Counted from the first letter of the stretch, positions 34,621 to 47,024 are shown. The stretch: 64,000 nt of DNA from Leucocoprinus leucothites (GCA_013368445.1 JAACJO010000033.1:62001-126000), one strand, 5' to 3'. The notes: generated from the sequence alone by a model not told the origin. Translations and numbers: made by a program.

Positions 34621-35946
34621 AATCAATGAATTTATATAGTGGTGCTTGATTGCAGTCTGCTTTCAACTAAATAGTACAAACAGACAGTACACTACAGCAG
34701 GCCAGGTTACACGAAGCAGTCAAAGACCACTTAAGACAAAGACTATATACAATTAGTCCAGCAAAATAGAGAAGACTTGAGAGAGACTATGGAATGAGGT
34801 GTTATACACAGAGATCAGACTCAAAGGAAAAGAGAAGAGATGAAATGAAAGAATATAGTTCACCTTCATTTGGTTCAGCAGGCACATGAGCTTGAGGTGG
34901 CAGTGGACATGTGTCATGATTGGTGAAGGCAAAAGCAGCCGGGTTCTTTTTCAAGAACTCGATGAGGAACTCATATTGAGGGAAGGCGCATTGCACCCAT
35001 TGAGTGCAGATGGGATAGAGGGGGCAATATGTCAAGATTTGCAAAATGCCGGCACTTACGAAGCACGCGAAAGTTACGGAGAGGTCAGTCATTGGCTTCA
35101 GCGTATGTGCTGCGCCCTTCCAATATCATGTCGACCAATTTGGTCTATGAGGAAGATGACAGACAGTGCGAATTGGAATTCAACACTGAAGGAATAATGG
35201 ACAGAGAATTCAGAGTGGAATCTTAGTCGATATTCAGAATGAATAATACATGAGCTAGTAGCGACATATTTAAGATAACACAAAATTGGACAAATAACAT
35301 GTAAATATCGTGAAGCTCACAATGTGACAATAAACGAATAAACAGATAAACGAAAAGTAAATAGACAACAACAAATGTGACGCGATGGAGAACGACAAAC
35401 ATAAATGGAATGGCGGAAACAAATATGAGCGCAAATAAAAGGATGATAGAATGATGAGCAGAGACAGGCTGTGAAATATTTATAGAAATGATAGATAATG
35501 AAAAATCGTGGGAATCGGAAATCGAAAAAAATAGTTGGAGATCAAATCAGAGAGGTTGCGATCGCAGATCGTGACACAATAGCACAGAATATGATGTCAT
35601 GTTTCCAGGCGATGTCCACAACAACAGGATTTGGGCTCAAGGGGGAAGAACCTCTCATGATAAGCTTCAATTGGAGCATGGTTGAGAACAGCACGAGTTA
35701 TGCGTGCACATAATGATGGTGACTTGTTAGCTAGAGGAAGCCAGGTGCCCCCTTTGACATAAGTGGGGATGAGGAACTTGTGGTTCTTTTTTGAGAGAAG
35801 GAAACTGTTGCTGCAGTACTTCTTCTTCCAGAATGTAGACTCCCAGGATTTCTGGCAGTTGTTGGTGGCTTTCCATCGCAAAAAGTCAAGGGTGGCACCC
35901 ATATGGGAAGGGGCATGGATGCGTGTGGTAGTGATGTCATTGTGGA
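34589..35946 (-). mobile_element. LINE-B copy 4, 5'-truncated tail, carrying a solo LTR
   Basis: Minus-strand LINE-B 3' end with a long T run at 34589-34612. Flanks GGATGTTGGATGTCT (34574-34588) and GGATATTGGATGTCT (35947-35961) are a 15-bp duplication with one transition. The coding sequence covers the C-terminal finger (34802-35024) and the preceding region (35582-35940). A 547-bp solo LTR interrupts it. Confidence 0.85.
35030..35576. repeat. Solo LTR, 547 bp
   Basis: Starts TGTCA and ends TGACA, a perfect 5-bp inverted terminus, and is flanked by CAATA at 35025-35029 and 35577-35581. Excising it with one CAATA restores the LINE-B sequence. It is AT-rich, with a CTATAAATATTT promoter-like box on the minus strand near 35485, suggesting minus orientation. 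It matches none of the other LTRs here, so it marks a further LTR family. Confidence 0.85.
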
Positions 35947-35961
35947 GGATATTGGATGTCT

Positions 35962-37155
35962 CTTCCTAGATCTCAATATATCAGATCTATCAACCCCTGA
36001 TCAGATTGAAGCTGTGGTTTTGGCTATGGCAGACATCTTCTCTCGGATGTGGACCACCTATGCCAAGACAATCACTATCACAAATTGGTACAAATTATGG
36101 TGGACTGATGAGTACTCTGCGGCCAAGGCCCAGTACCAGGAGACTGGCACCAGGGCTGATTGGACTGCATTCTGCTGTGCCACTAGGCAGGCCAAGTGGG
36201 ACTTCTTTGACAAGTGCATTGCCAAAGTGGCCACCAAGAATCAGTGGCCTTGGGACCTCATGGATGGGTCAAGGCATGCAAACTTCTGGCATGTGAGGTG
36301 ATCTCCTATCAGAGACATCCATGCCATATGCTCAATTTCCTCTGGGGCATGCTTCATAGGACATACAATGCAGCTTCTGGCAGGCCAGTTGATGTGTCAG
36401 TACTGGAGGATCTTCCATCTCTCAATGAGAAGGATTGGGTCCCATTTTCAAGGGCTGAGGCGTAGGACATGCTCAAAGCATGCTCCCCACACTCAGCATC
36501 TGGTCTTGACCACATCACATGGGCCCACCTGAAGGACATCCTGGTCAATTCTGACATCATGGCCATCTTTCTATCTATTGCCAATGCCTGCCTTATGGTT
36601 GGGTATTGGCTGATGCACTTTAAGGAGTCTGTCACAGTTATCATTCCAAAGCCAGGCAAACCTTCCTATTCCATGCCAAAGTTGTTCAGGCCCATTGTGC
36701 TTCTGAACATGCTTGGCAAGCTCATTGAGAAGATGCTTAGTGCTCGGCTTCAGTTTGACAGCATCAAATATGAAGTCTTCCATTCCAACCAGCTTGGCAG
36801 CATATGCCAAAGATCTACTGAGGATGCTGGGCTATTCCTTACTCACCTTGTTCATGCAGGGTGGGCAAAGGGCTTGAAGACTAGCATTGTTATGTTTGAC
36901 ATTCCACAGTTCTTCCCATCACTGAACCATGACATGCTCATGGCTATCCTTGCGAAGCAGGGGTTCCCACCTAATGTGAGGGACTTCTTTGCTTCATACC
37001 TAGTCGGTAGGGAGACACACTACCTTTGGGGTGCAGATTCCTCCAGTAACTTTGCAGCTGATATGGGCATAGGTCAAGGCTCTGCCCTCTCCCTGGTCCT
37101 ATTGGTGCTATATCTGGCTCCAGCTATTTGACTCTTTGAACAGCAGGCCACACAC
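35962..37155 (+). pseudogene. LINE-C RT, N-terminal and palm part
   Basis: Continues LINE-C ORF2. After an endonuclease-RT linker (KAQYQETGTRADWTAFCCATR), the RT blocks SASGLDHITWAHLKDIL, FKESVTVIIPKPGK, FRPIVLLNMLGKLIEK and FDIPQFFPSLNHD are open at 36469-37131. A stop near 36299 and another at about 36462 break it. E2 is inserted before the YVDD block. Confidence 0.82.
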
Positions 37156-39475
37156 TTTTTATTTTATTTTATTTTATTTATTTATTCAGTAGACCCTGGA
37201 GGGGTCCAAATTTATAATGTGGTGCACGATAGCAGTCCGTGCCCAACTATCTACCACAGGGAACCAATACTGCTACCGACTACGCAAGAGTAAACAACTG
37301 GGAATAGATAATGGTCCTGTCCGAGACAATACACAAATCGACAATAGAAGGGGGCTAGGCATGTGACAAAATACAAAGAAAGAAACATATACTGATATCA
37401 CTGCATCAAATGGCAGGCCTTGGGGTTCATAGGGGCCCACCCAGTGACTAGCAATGGATGGGGGATGATGCATTGACACTAGGGAGCTCCCCCTAGGCCT
37501 GGGGCTGACCAGCAGGACCAGAATGACTTTGCAGCCAATCCCGATCAAACCAGTGGTGCCAGAACACACATGTGCGGTCAGTAGCAGCATGTTCCTTGCC
37601 ACAGTTGATGCACTTGATGTGGGGACAGGGATCCCCGGCAGGTGTGGGCTGAATGGGGGGGTTAGCCTTCAGCAACCCCTTACAGCAGGAGGAGGTGGTG
37701 TGGTGATTCTTGGACCAATGTGGCCCACCGCATTGTGAGCACCTGAGTGCACGGTTGTGACAGGTGGTGGTAGTGTGGCCCCAATGCCAGCATCGTTGAC
37801 ACTGGGGGGTCCTGGGGTGAGTACGTGCAGCCTTGATCATAGTCTGCATGCTGTCAAAGTTGAGGTATTTGCTGGCCAGGCACTTAGCATTAGCACCGGA
37901 CTGAGAATCCCAAAGGTCGATCCAAACAGTGGCAGTGTTGGCTTTGGCAGAGTTGCACATGATGCACACAGAGGAGATGTTAGCAAATATCTCCTTGAAG
38001 GGAGACAAATGTATATGGTTGGAGACGTGTTGTGGGGTGGTGCGGATACCACTTGTGTAGTAAGGGATGTCCAGGATCTTGAGGTAAGACCTGGACCTGG
38101 GACATTTAGTCTTCAGCTCAAATGGGGCTGTGAAGGCTGAAGAGAGGGAGGATTCGATCACCAATGCATCTGCATCAGTGGCGACAGTGTTGGTGTACAA
38201 CAAGATGGTGTTGTATACTCTGGCAATGTTCTTGACACGAAGTGAGCTCTTCACGCAAGTGAGAGAGTTGTTAAGAAGGTGCTTGGCCTTATGATGGAGG
38301 TAGGTGATGTCACCAGCATTGCCAGTGAAATCAAGGAAGAGTTGGCACTGGGTGGGGCCCAATGTGGTCATGCAGGGCTTCTTTACAGAAGGTGTGTCAG
38401 TGAGAGTGGCCTGATGCATCACAGCAATGTGGTCAGGCTTGAGGGTAGGGTGGGACTGGGCTAGCTTAATAAGCACTGCCACAGATGCAGGGGTATGGGC
38501 AACCTCAGCAAACAACTTCTTAGCCGCCGAGGGTGGAATGGACGCTCGCTGGGCTTGGCCATCAGACCTAACCTTAGGAGCAGGGGGTGCTTGGGTGAGT
38601 GCTTTGCCACTAGCATGGACCTTTGCAGGTGCCGGCTTGGGTGGTAGGGGGGGATGGGCCGGGGCAGGTAGACAATCCAGGGGCGGTAAAGTGGGTGCCT
38701 TAGGGGAACCCATGTCAATGTCACGTGGACCCACTTTGTCAGCAGATCCATGGGTCACCTCATGGATGACACACGTATGATTAGGGCTGGCCTCCCGAAG
38801 TCTGGTGGCACAATCCTGAATGAAATCCACAAATGTGTCCCATCCCTGGGCATGCATACGCTTGCTGGTGAGGGCTGTGTCACCTTGGCCTCGGTTGAAG
38901 ATGTCTGCAATAAGCCCAACAAGGATCAGGACAAGTACAGTGATGGTGGCCTCAGGTAGGGGGCCTTGGGGGACTGATCCAGCAAAGCGGGTGAAGAAGT
39001 GGAGCCCAGCAAGAGCCCAAGTCTCAACAGACTCCTCAGTTGACCTAGAGGAGACAGCGGACAGCAGTGCTGGGGGAGGTGGGTTCTTCACAGGGTAGAA
39101 CATCTGTCCACTGGCAGTGAAGGGCTTTGGGGACAGCGATGGAACATCAGCTGCGAGTGGCACTACTAGCTGCAATGGAACATCAGCAGCAGGCAGAGAG
39201 GAGGGACCAGGCGACAAAACATCAGCCTGGGGAGGACCAAAGAACCTGTGAACATTGTGGGGGTCATTGTAGTGGTTGAGATGTTTGTCTTCAGACATCT
39301 TGGCAATGTTGAGCTCGTTGGCAGAGGCCTTGGTAGACTCAGTTGTTTGGCAGGGAGGCTTGTTGGACTTGGACTTTTGTTTACCCATGTAGAATAGGTA
39401 GTATAACGATGTAAACTAGATGTCGTAAAACACACCAATGAATGGATGGTGGTGGTAAGAGGTCAAGGAGGGATG
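37156..39475 (-). mobile_element. E2, ORF1-only retroposon (group I), nearly intact
   Basis: Full length, 2320 bp, flanked by the perfect 13-bp duplication GCAGGCCACACAC (37143-37155 and 39476-39488). On the minus strand it starts CATCCCTCCTTGACC and ends with a TAAATAAAATAAAA-type tail after the stem-loop GCACG-GACTGCTAT-CGTGC. It encodes a single uninterrupted ORF1. It splits LINE-C between RT motifs. Confidence 0.9.
37493..39388 (-). CDS. E2 gag-like ORF1 protein, intact
   Basis: A 631-residue open frame from ATG 39388 (MGKQKSKSNK). Order: a short basic start; an acidic Asp/His patch (MSEDKHLNHY); a long Pro/Ser-rich section to about residue 280; a globular gag core (FAEVAHTPAS, FLDFTGNAGDITYLHHKAK, FELKTKCPRSRSYLKILD, WIDLWDSQSGANAK); and three Cys/His knuckles at about residues 525-610, beginning CQRCWHWGHTTTTC. 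It would bind its own RNA. No partner ORF2 follows: the stop leads to about 330 bp of 3' UTR and the tail. It is the best-preserved copy of the E family here. Confidence 0.88.
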   Translation of the reverse strand: MGKQKSKSNKPPCQTTESTKASANELNIAKMSEDKHLNHYNDPHNVHRFFGPPQADVLSPGPSSLPAADVPLQLVVPLAADVPSLSPKPFTASGQMFYPVKNPPPPALLSAVSSRSTEESVETWALAGLHFFTRFAGSVPQGPLPEATITVLVLILVGLIADIFNRGQGDTALTSKRMHAQGWDTFVDFIQDCATRLREASPNHTCVIHEVTHGSADKVGPRDIDMGSPKAPTLPPLDCLPAPAHPPLPPKPAPAKVHASGKALTQAPPAPKVRSDGQAQRASIPPSAAKKLFAEVAHTPASVAVLIKLAQSHPTLKPDHIAVMHQATLTDTPSVKKPCMTTLGPTQCQLFLDFTGNAGDITYLHHKAKHLLNNSLTCVKSSLRVKNIARVYNTILLYTNTVATDADALVIESSLSSAFTAPFELKTKCPRSRSYLKILDIPYYTSGIRTTPQHVSNHIHLSPFKEIFANISSVCIMCNSAKANTATVWIDLWDSQSGANAKCLASKYLNFDSMQTMIKAARTHPRTPQCQRCWHWGHTTTTCHNRALRCSQCGGPHWSKNHHTTSSCCKGLLKANPPIQPTPAGDPCPHIKCINCGKEHAATDRTCVFWHHWFDRDWLQSHSGPAGQPQA

Positions 39476-39488
39476 GCAGGCCACACAC

Positions 39489-40447
39489 CTTGTGTGTGAC
39501 ATTCTTTCCTATGTGGATGATGGCACATTCATTGCCCAGGGGAAAGACTGGGCCACGAATCTTGATGTGCTGAAAGGTGCATATGGGATTATGTTCAATA
39601 TCTTTAATCAGTTCAGGCTTGTCATGGAGCATGACAAGTCTGAGCTTTTTAACTTCTCCCACAAGAAGGGAGACTCCAATCCACTGATTGATCTAGGGTT
39701 CGCCCCTTACACCAGTGACATGACTCTCTTAGACCCAAGACCTACTGAAGGTACTTGGGATTCTACTTTGATTGTCAGCTCTCTTTTTGAGAGCACATTT
39801 GCTACTATTCCACCAAGGCCATTTCCACTGTTCATGTGATGGAGATGTTGGGGAATTCTCTCAGGGGTCTCACCCCTAAGCAGAAATGTCTGCTGTATAG
39901 AGCATGTGTCATACCTATTGTGACATATGGCTATAGACTCTGGTATAATAAGTACACCCATTGCAAGGTGCATCTGGCCAGCCTTATCAAGATGCAGCAA
40001 CATGCTGCTCTTTGGATTGTTGGTGCCTTCTGCACCTCCCCTACTGGTGGGGCTGAGGCCCTTGCTGGCCTCATCCCAGTCCACTTACACCTCAAGAAGC
40101 TTGCTTTGCAGTCATTGTTCTGCATTGCAACTCTTTCTTGCACCCACCCTCTAAGATCCTTAGTGGGCAGGGGCACTCTGGCTGGCATGCCTATGCACTG
40201 CCACCACTTTTTGAATCTCAGGAGGGTGGCAGATTGCACCTGATCTTCTATTGTGGAGGCTGCTTCCAAGCTTCCCCAACTTACTGGGCACTTTGACATG
40301 GATGCCACCGAAGCTCGCCCAGGACACCAGCTCATGGACTGCTTTGCAGACAGGGTCAAATTCGAAGAGGTTGACAATGATCAAGATGACACTGACAAAC
40401 TCTAGGCACTGGAATCTGCATACAAACATGCCAGATCCAATCTTGAC
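39489..40447 (+). pseudogene. LINE-C RT, YVDD and thumb part
   Basis: Continues the RT after E2. YVDD is at 39510-39521 in LSYVDDGTFIAQG, followed by EHDKSELFNFSHK, then LLYRACVIPIVTYGYRLWY and ATLSCTHPLRS. A one-base shift near 39740 and stops at about 40242 and 40404 break the frame. LINE-B copy 2 is inserted just before the RNase H domain. Confidence 0.82.
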
Positions 40448-40537
40448 CCCCCTTCATTGTGTGCCAAGCGAGCTCATGCTTGTGATATATGCTGAGGCCT
40501 GGACACCACCCCCAAATCCATTTCAAGAACAGCATCT

Positions 40538-42855
40538 ATGAGCACATATGACAGCTTTAAATTGCCTATTCCCTTCCACCCTTTTGGTGAGGGGTTCATA
40601 GGTGAGCTCCAACCATCTGATCTTTTGAACTTGAACTCTCACAAGGACACATGGAGTGACCAAGAGGATGGGATACTCAGTAATGGTGTGCCTACCACTT
40701 GGTACTTTGGACCCCCATCCACCTCAAGGTTGCCTCATGCAATCCATGGATCTGCTGAGTCAGCAAAAGCTGTGCTATCTAGCACTCCAGCTACCTTCTT
40801 TGCTGGTTCATCCAATACTAATGACATCACACCTGACATCACCACATAGCTGCAGGAATCTAGGCCTGCACAGCCATATCTCCCAGATCTCAAGGATCCA
40901 TCAAACACAGCCACTGAGGAAACTGTGGTAGTCAGGGAAGCCGCCTACAAAGCACTTGAGGCGCTAAAATATGTTACAAATTTTTTCAGACATTGTGTTA
41001 CCTTAGGTTTGTGACCCAGAGATAAGGATCCTAGGGTTCTCCAAATGGGGGAGCCCATTTATTGTTTACTCACTACCATGTTTGAATCAGGCTGGGATCG
41101 TTTACCTATTAACAGTGAAAATGGTCTCATGATCATCAAAGTGCTGAAACAATATCTCAGCCCCTCTTCTGATATCCCCATGATAGACTCCTCCCCCCCT
41201 CCAAAGGGTAAGGGCAAGGGAAAGAATGCACGTAAACCTTCCCCATCTCTAATCCCTACCCCCCTATTTCCACCCGGTATTGTCATCAGGCAAACTAACT
41301 GCACAGCTCGCATTGACAATGACAATATGAATGTTGACCAAGCCCCTCCCATTGAGGGCACACTCCTTCCCCCCTGGAATGATGTCTCGTCTTCTGGTAA
41401 GGCACATGACATGTTTGTGTCAGGTCCCCAAAAGGCAAAGAATGATATTACATCTTCTAAGCCTGCTGGCCCTATCCATGTCTCCCAGGCTCCCCCTCCA
41501 CCTTCTAATCACGTGACCCCAAGGAATGGGAATGGAAATTTCAAGTGTTCAGTTGGGCGCCCTTCTTCTGATGGCCAGGCTCAGCCATCAAAACCTAACC
41601 CTAAGGGCACCTCTGAGATGCCCCCCCCCCTATTCCCCCTCCTGACCGTAAGGCATCCACCAAACCCCTTACAGAACACTTCAACAAGAAGAATGTGTTG
41701 TTTGCTGATGCCACCCAATGGGGTGTCCAGCCAACAGCTTCCTCCTCCACCTCTCCCAACATCAACAGGATCAAGATGCGAGAAATGATACTTGCCTTCC
41801 CTGAACTCTCATACAACAAAGTCCTTGCCATGTACAAGGCAGGCTTTGGTGGCGCCCAGCCTCAAGTGCCCCAACCCTCGACCTCAAGTGCTCAATGCGC
41901 TAAACCAAAAATGACAACACATGGTCCCACCTGTCATCAAGTCCTCATCCCCTTCGAGGGAAACATTATTGCAGATCACATTAAAGACTTTAATAAAGCA
42001 GCTGAGTTCTGCAACCATGGTCTTACTGCTGCTCAATCCAAACTTTGTGTCGAGTCTGTGTGCAAGTCATACAACAGAATATCTATTACCACTTCAGGTG
42101 TCGCCACTCCCACTGACCTCGACACCATTAAATCCTGGCTGAAAAAAGCCCGGCAACTCAGAGACACCATCCCTATTGAGCCCTATCTCCCACAATCCAA
42201 ATCATTCCTCAAAATCATCAGTGTCCCATACTGGGTAGCCAATTCTTCCAACCCTCTCTCTCCCACTTTCATTGAGCAGACCCTCGGCCAATCCCCCCTC
42301 TTCAAATGTGTTATTCTTGCTGCTCACCCTCGCGTCATGAAAGCCTCTCCTAAGTTGGACACAGCTGTCATATGGTTTGATATATGGGATTCCCAAAACA
42401 GCACTAAGGCCAAGACATTGGTTAACCATACCATCAACTTCGGTCGACATCTCAGCACCATCCGCACCACCAGTATGCACCCTGGTATTGTGCAATGTAG
42501 GAGCTGCTGGCGGTGGGGTCATCCCACTCATGTGTGCTGCACCCTTGGCACTCACTCTCAAATATGTGGTGGCCCTCATCGTGTTGAGAATCACCGTTCC
42601 ATGGCCTGGTGCTGCAAAGCCAACCCCAAATCCAACCCTCCTCATGATGCTACCCCTGATGGTATCCCATGCCCTCACCTTGAGAACTTCAAATGTCTCA
42701 ACTGCAAAGGTAATCACCACACTAATGACACTAAGTGTCCATTTTGGAGAAACAGGTTCGACTGGACCTGGTACTCTAACAAAGCCACTGAGTCACACAC
42801 TGCATGTGCTATCCATGCCAACACCAATTGCTCTGGTGGCAGAGTTGCTGTTTAA
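40538..42855 (+). pseudogene. LINE-B ORF1 (copy 2)
   Basis: The N-terminal half is open at 40538-40849 and 41045-41788 and the knuckle half at 41695-42855, in different frames. A C10 run at 41621-41630 and nearby C-run length changes relative to copy 1 account for the shift. The gag core and three knuckles (CRSCWRWGHPTHVC, CGGPHRVENH, CLNCKGNHHTNDTKC) are clear. The stop TAA at 42853-42855 is followed by ATATG, placing the ORF2 start two bases on. Confidence 0.8.
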
Positions 42856-42857
42856 AT

Positions 42858-45800
42858 ATGCCTGGTAAGAACAACGTCATTTCTTCTGTTTGTATCTATT
42901 TGCAAAATGTGGAACACTCTTATGCCCTTGTTAACACTATCCTTGAGTCCAAGAAGCTGGACTTCAACATTATATTTCTACAGGAACCCCCATGGAATCA
43001 TATCTGCAAGGCACCTTCTATGACTAACCCTGAAGGGGATAATGTCATAGGTGCACCTATCCATCCTGAGTGGCTATGTATGGTTCACCCTACTAAGCCC
43101 AATGACCCCCATCCCCATACTTTGACCTATGTTCACAGACATCTGCTTCATATGAGGCCCATCCTTTGTCAGGAGTGGGTCAATCACCATGATATCCAAA
43201 TTCTGGGTTTATTCAACTAGGGTAATTATATTCATTTTCTTAACATATATTCTGACTCATCATCATTGGCAATCACCTTTCTTTCAATGAACTTCATTGA
43301 TATCCCTAATATTGTATACATGGGAGGTGACTTCAACTGTCGCTCTCCAGAATGGGATCCCTTGGCCTCCCATCTTCCTCACTCCACCATAACTCTAATG
43401 GAGCTAGTGGATTGTTTCAATCTCACCAGGTCCACACTGACCGTTTTCTCCCCAACCCATTTTTCTTCTATAGAAGAGCATGACAATTCTGTTATTGATC
43501 TCATTTTTTGCACTAACAATTCCACTCCCCATATTATTGATGTGAATTCGAGACTGCCTTTGGATCATGCTCCTTTACTTATTGACCTCCCAATTTGTCC
43601 AGATTATATTAATTATAAAAAATGTGTTCTGCCAAAGGACAGTGATGAAGAGACCACTTTTATTTCTCAGGTCTCAGAGCATCTAGTGGCTATTGATTGT
43701 TCAAACATTCACTCCACTTCTCACTTGGAGTCTATCTCCAACTCCATTTCCCATCTATTCTCTGTTTCATGGAATACGAACTCTAAAACTGTATGGATCA
43801 CTAACTGGTCAAAAGAATGGTGGACCCCCCACTGCTCTGAGACTCTACTTACCTACAGGAGAACCAAAGATCAAAAGGACTGGTGAGCATTCAGAGCAGC
43901 TACTTGAGCTGCTAAACACTCTTTCTTTGATGAGTGCATTCATGATATTGCTTCAACCAACAAATGACCCTGGGACCTCATGGAGTGGATCAAACAACAA
44001 AAACTCCCTGCCATTGAGGGTATTCAATATCAAGGTCGCCCCTGCAATGACCTTCCAGATTTGTGGAATGCACTCCACTCATCATATAACTCTGCATCGG
44101 GCTGACTGGTAAGCCCTCATGTTCTGAATGAAATGAAAACTCTCCCTCCCCGTTCTTGGGCTAACTTTTCTGCCCTGGAACTTACTGAATCCCTTTTGTC
44201 CTGCACTAACTCTTCAGCACCTAGACCTGATCATATTTCTTGGAAACACCTAAAGTCTATCGTTGCCCACAACGACTGCCTCAAGAACATTATTCTCATT
44301 GCTAATGCATGCATACATCTATCTCACTGGCTGAGTCACTTCAAAGAGTTGGTCTCTATAATCATCCCCAAGCTGAATAAACTGGCCTATGATACACCCA
44401 AAGTGTTTTGTCCTATCATCCTACTAAACACTTTAGGTAAACTTATTGAAAAGATGATTGCACACCACATGCAATTTGAAGCGGTCTCTTCAGGAGCTCT
44501 CCATCCTAATCAAATGGGTGGGGTTATCCAATGCTCCACTGAGGATGCAGGCATCTTCCTCACTCATGTTATTCGGGCCAGATGGGCCAAAGGTATGATC
44601 ACTAGTGTTTGTGCTTTTGACATCACCCAATTCTTCCCCTCCCTGAATCACGATATCCTTACTGACATCCTGCAACACCAGGGGTTTGCCCTAGAACTCG
44701 TAAAATTTTTCTCTCACTACCTTATAGGTCGATCTAGACAATTCATGTGGAACACCTTCCTGTCTGATGCCCATAATGCAGATGTTGGCATGGGGCAAGG
44801 TTCAGCTCTCTCACCCATCCTCTCAGTGCTCTACTTGGCACCTCTCATGTTCATGTTTGACCAACATGCTCATCTACAATCTGTCCCCTCTTCTCTTCTA
44901 TCCTTTGTTGATGATGGGCTTTGTATCTCTCAAGCGAAGAACTATACTGATACTATTTCTTTCTTAAAAGCAGCATATTCTATCATCACTTCTATCTGTA
45001 CTGACCTTGGATTAGTTGTTGAACACAACAAATCTGAGGTCTTCCATTTCTCTTGGCATCACAATGACTCTAATCCTCCTCTTGACTTATCTGACATCAG
45101 TGGCCCCCTCCTCCATCCTAAACCTTTCTGGAGATATCTCGGCTTCTACTTTGATCATCAACTCTCATTACAAGAGCATGTCCAATACTATTCGACCAAA
45201 GCATTATCCATGGTGAAAGCTATGAGTATGCTAGGAAATTCTACTCGAGGTCTCCTCCCTCTACAAAAATGTCTTCTTTATAGGTCATGCACCATCCCTG
45301 TGGTCATGTATGGATTTCAACTATAGTATTTTGAGGGCACTCGCAACAAAGCACTTCTGAAATCTCTATCCTCTATACAAAGGCACGTGACTCTTTGGAT
45401 CACCAGTGCCTTCCACACTTCTCCATCTGGTGGCACTGAAAGTATTGCTGGACTTATTCCCATCCACCTCCATCTTCATAAATTAGCTATTCACTCTTTG
45501 TATTGAGTTTCCACTTTACCTTCGAACCATGCATTATGCTCTCTTTTATCTGATTATTTCTCTCTTGATTCTACTCCCCATCCTCAATCACTTTGCCTTC
45601 TCACTCCGGCCAAAAAAGCTAAATTCAAAGGCCCTATTATTGATGTAGATAGTTCTCTTTCTCGTCTTTCAGATTCCTTCTCTCCTTTTGCTCCTGAATC
45701 CAAGCCTGGATCTTGCCTCATGGATATTCATTCTGATTCCATTTACTTTCATCCTTGTAATTGCTCGGATAAACATGAAACATATAAACATGTATCATCT

Positions 45801-46808
45801 CTTGACTCAGTTTTTTCTTCCTCTTCTTCTGATCGTAATTGTATATCAGTTGTTACTGATGCTTCTGTTCCACTTGTAGGTTCCCTTCAGGCAGTTTCGG
45901 CAGCACATTTATATCGCAGTGGATGACAAGTGGCCCATGCAAAACAGGCAAGTGGCTGGGCATCTTCCACAGATGCTGAACTCTACTCCATTCGCATTGG
46001 CATTGCCAAGGCCATCTCCCTCCAGTGTGACAAAATCATCCTCATTACTGACTGTCTCCCAGCAGCCAAGCTGCCAGTTGACCCTTCCATTCACTCGAGT
46101 CAATCTCACTCTATCCATGTTTGTCAACTCCTATCTGATTGGCTTGTAGCCAAACCTTCCCGATCCATCAACTTCTAGGATATTCCATCCAAGTGGTGGT
46201 GGAAGCCCCATCTCAAAGTCCATAATGATGTCACCTCCACACACATCCATGCCCCTCCCAACACAGGTGCCACTCTCAACTTCTTGTGACGCAAAGCCAC
46301 CAATGACTGCCAGAAATCATGGGAGTCTACATTTTGGAAGAAGAAGTACCACAGCAATGGTTTCCTTCTTTCAAAGAAAAATCACAAGTTCCTTATCCCC
46401 ACTTATGTCAAGGGAGGTACCTAGCTTCCTCTAGATGAGTCACCATCATTATGCACTCACATGACTCCGGCCATCCTCAACCACACTCCGATTGGTGCTT
46501 TTCACAAAAGGTTCTTCCCCCTTGAGCCCAAATCCTGTCATTGTGGCCATTGATTGGAAACATGACATCATATCCTGAGTAACTGCCCACTTTATCCCTT
46601 CTGCACTCAATGGGTGCAATGCACCTTCCCTCAATATGAGTTCCTCATCAAGTTCTTGAAAAAGAATCTGGCTACTTTTGCCTTCATTAATCACGACACA
46701 TGTCTACTGCCACTTCAAGCTCCTGTGCCTGCTGATCCAAATGAAGGTGAACTATATTCTTTCATCTCATCTCATCTCTTCTCTTTTGAGTCTGATCTCT
46801 GTGTATAA
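42858..46808 (+). pseudogene. LINE-B ORF2 (copy 2): endonuclease, RT, RNase H
   Basis: Starts at ATG 42858. The endonuclease (LQNVEHSYALVN, MGGDFNCRSPEWDP, LDHAPLLIDL) is broken by TAG at about 43218, where copy 1 has tryptophan. The RT is open for 397 codons at 44133-45326 with FDITQFFPSLNHD and FVDD at 44904-44915. RNase H follows (VTDASVPLVGSL, DAELYSIRIGIAKA, ITDCLPAAKL) at 45840-46130. The C-terminal finger and ESDLCV end are at 46808. More complete than copy 1 in RT. Confidence 0.87.
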
Positions 46809-47024
46809 CACCTTGTTTTCTACTCTCTCTCAAGTCTTTTCTATTTTGCTGGACTAATCGTATATAGTCTTTGTCTTAAGCAGTCTTCGACCACTTTGTG
46901 TACCCCAGCTTGCCATAGTGTACCATCTGTTTGTACTATTTAGTTGAAAGTGGACTGTGATTGAGCACTGCTATATAAATTCATTGATTTTTTTTAAAAA
47001 AAAAAAAAAAGATCGAATCTTGAC

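Larger units (their letters stand above)
40448..47009 (+). mobile_element. LINE-B copy 2, nearly full-length
   Basis: Plus-strand LINE-B, 5'-truncated by about 370 bp relative to copy 1. Flanks AGATCCAATCTTGAC (40433-40447) and AGATCGAATCTTGAC (47010-47024) are a 15-bp duplication with one change. An A tail lies at 46996-47009. Both ORFs are present in decayed form. It interrupts LINE-C between RT and RNase H. Confidence 0.88.
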
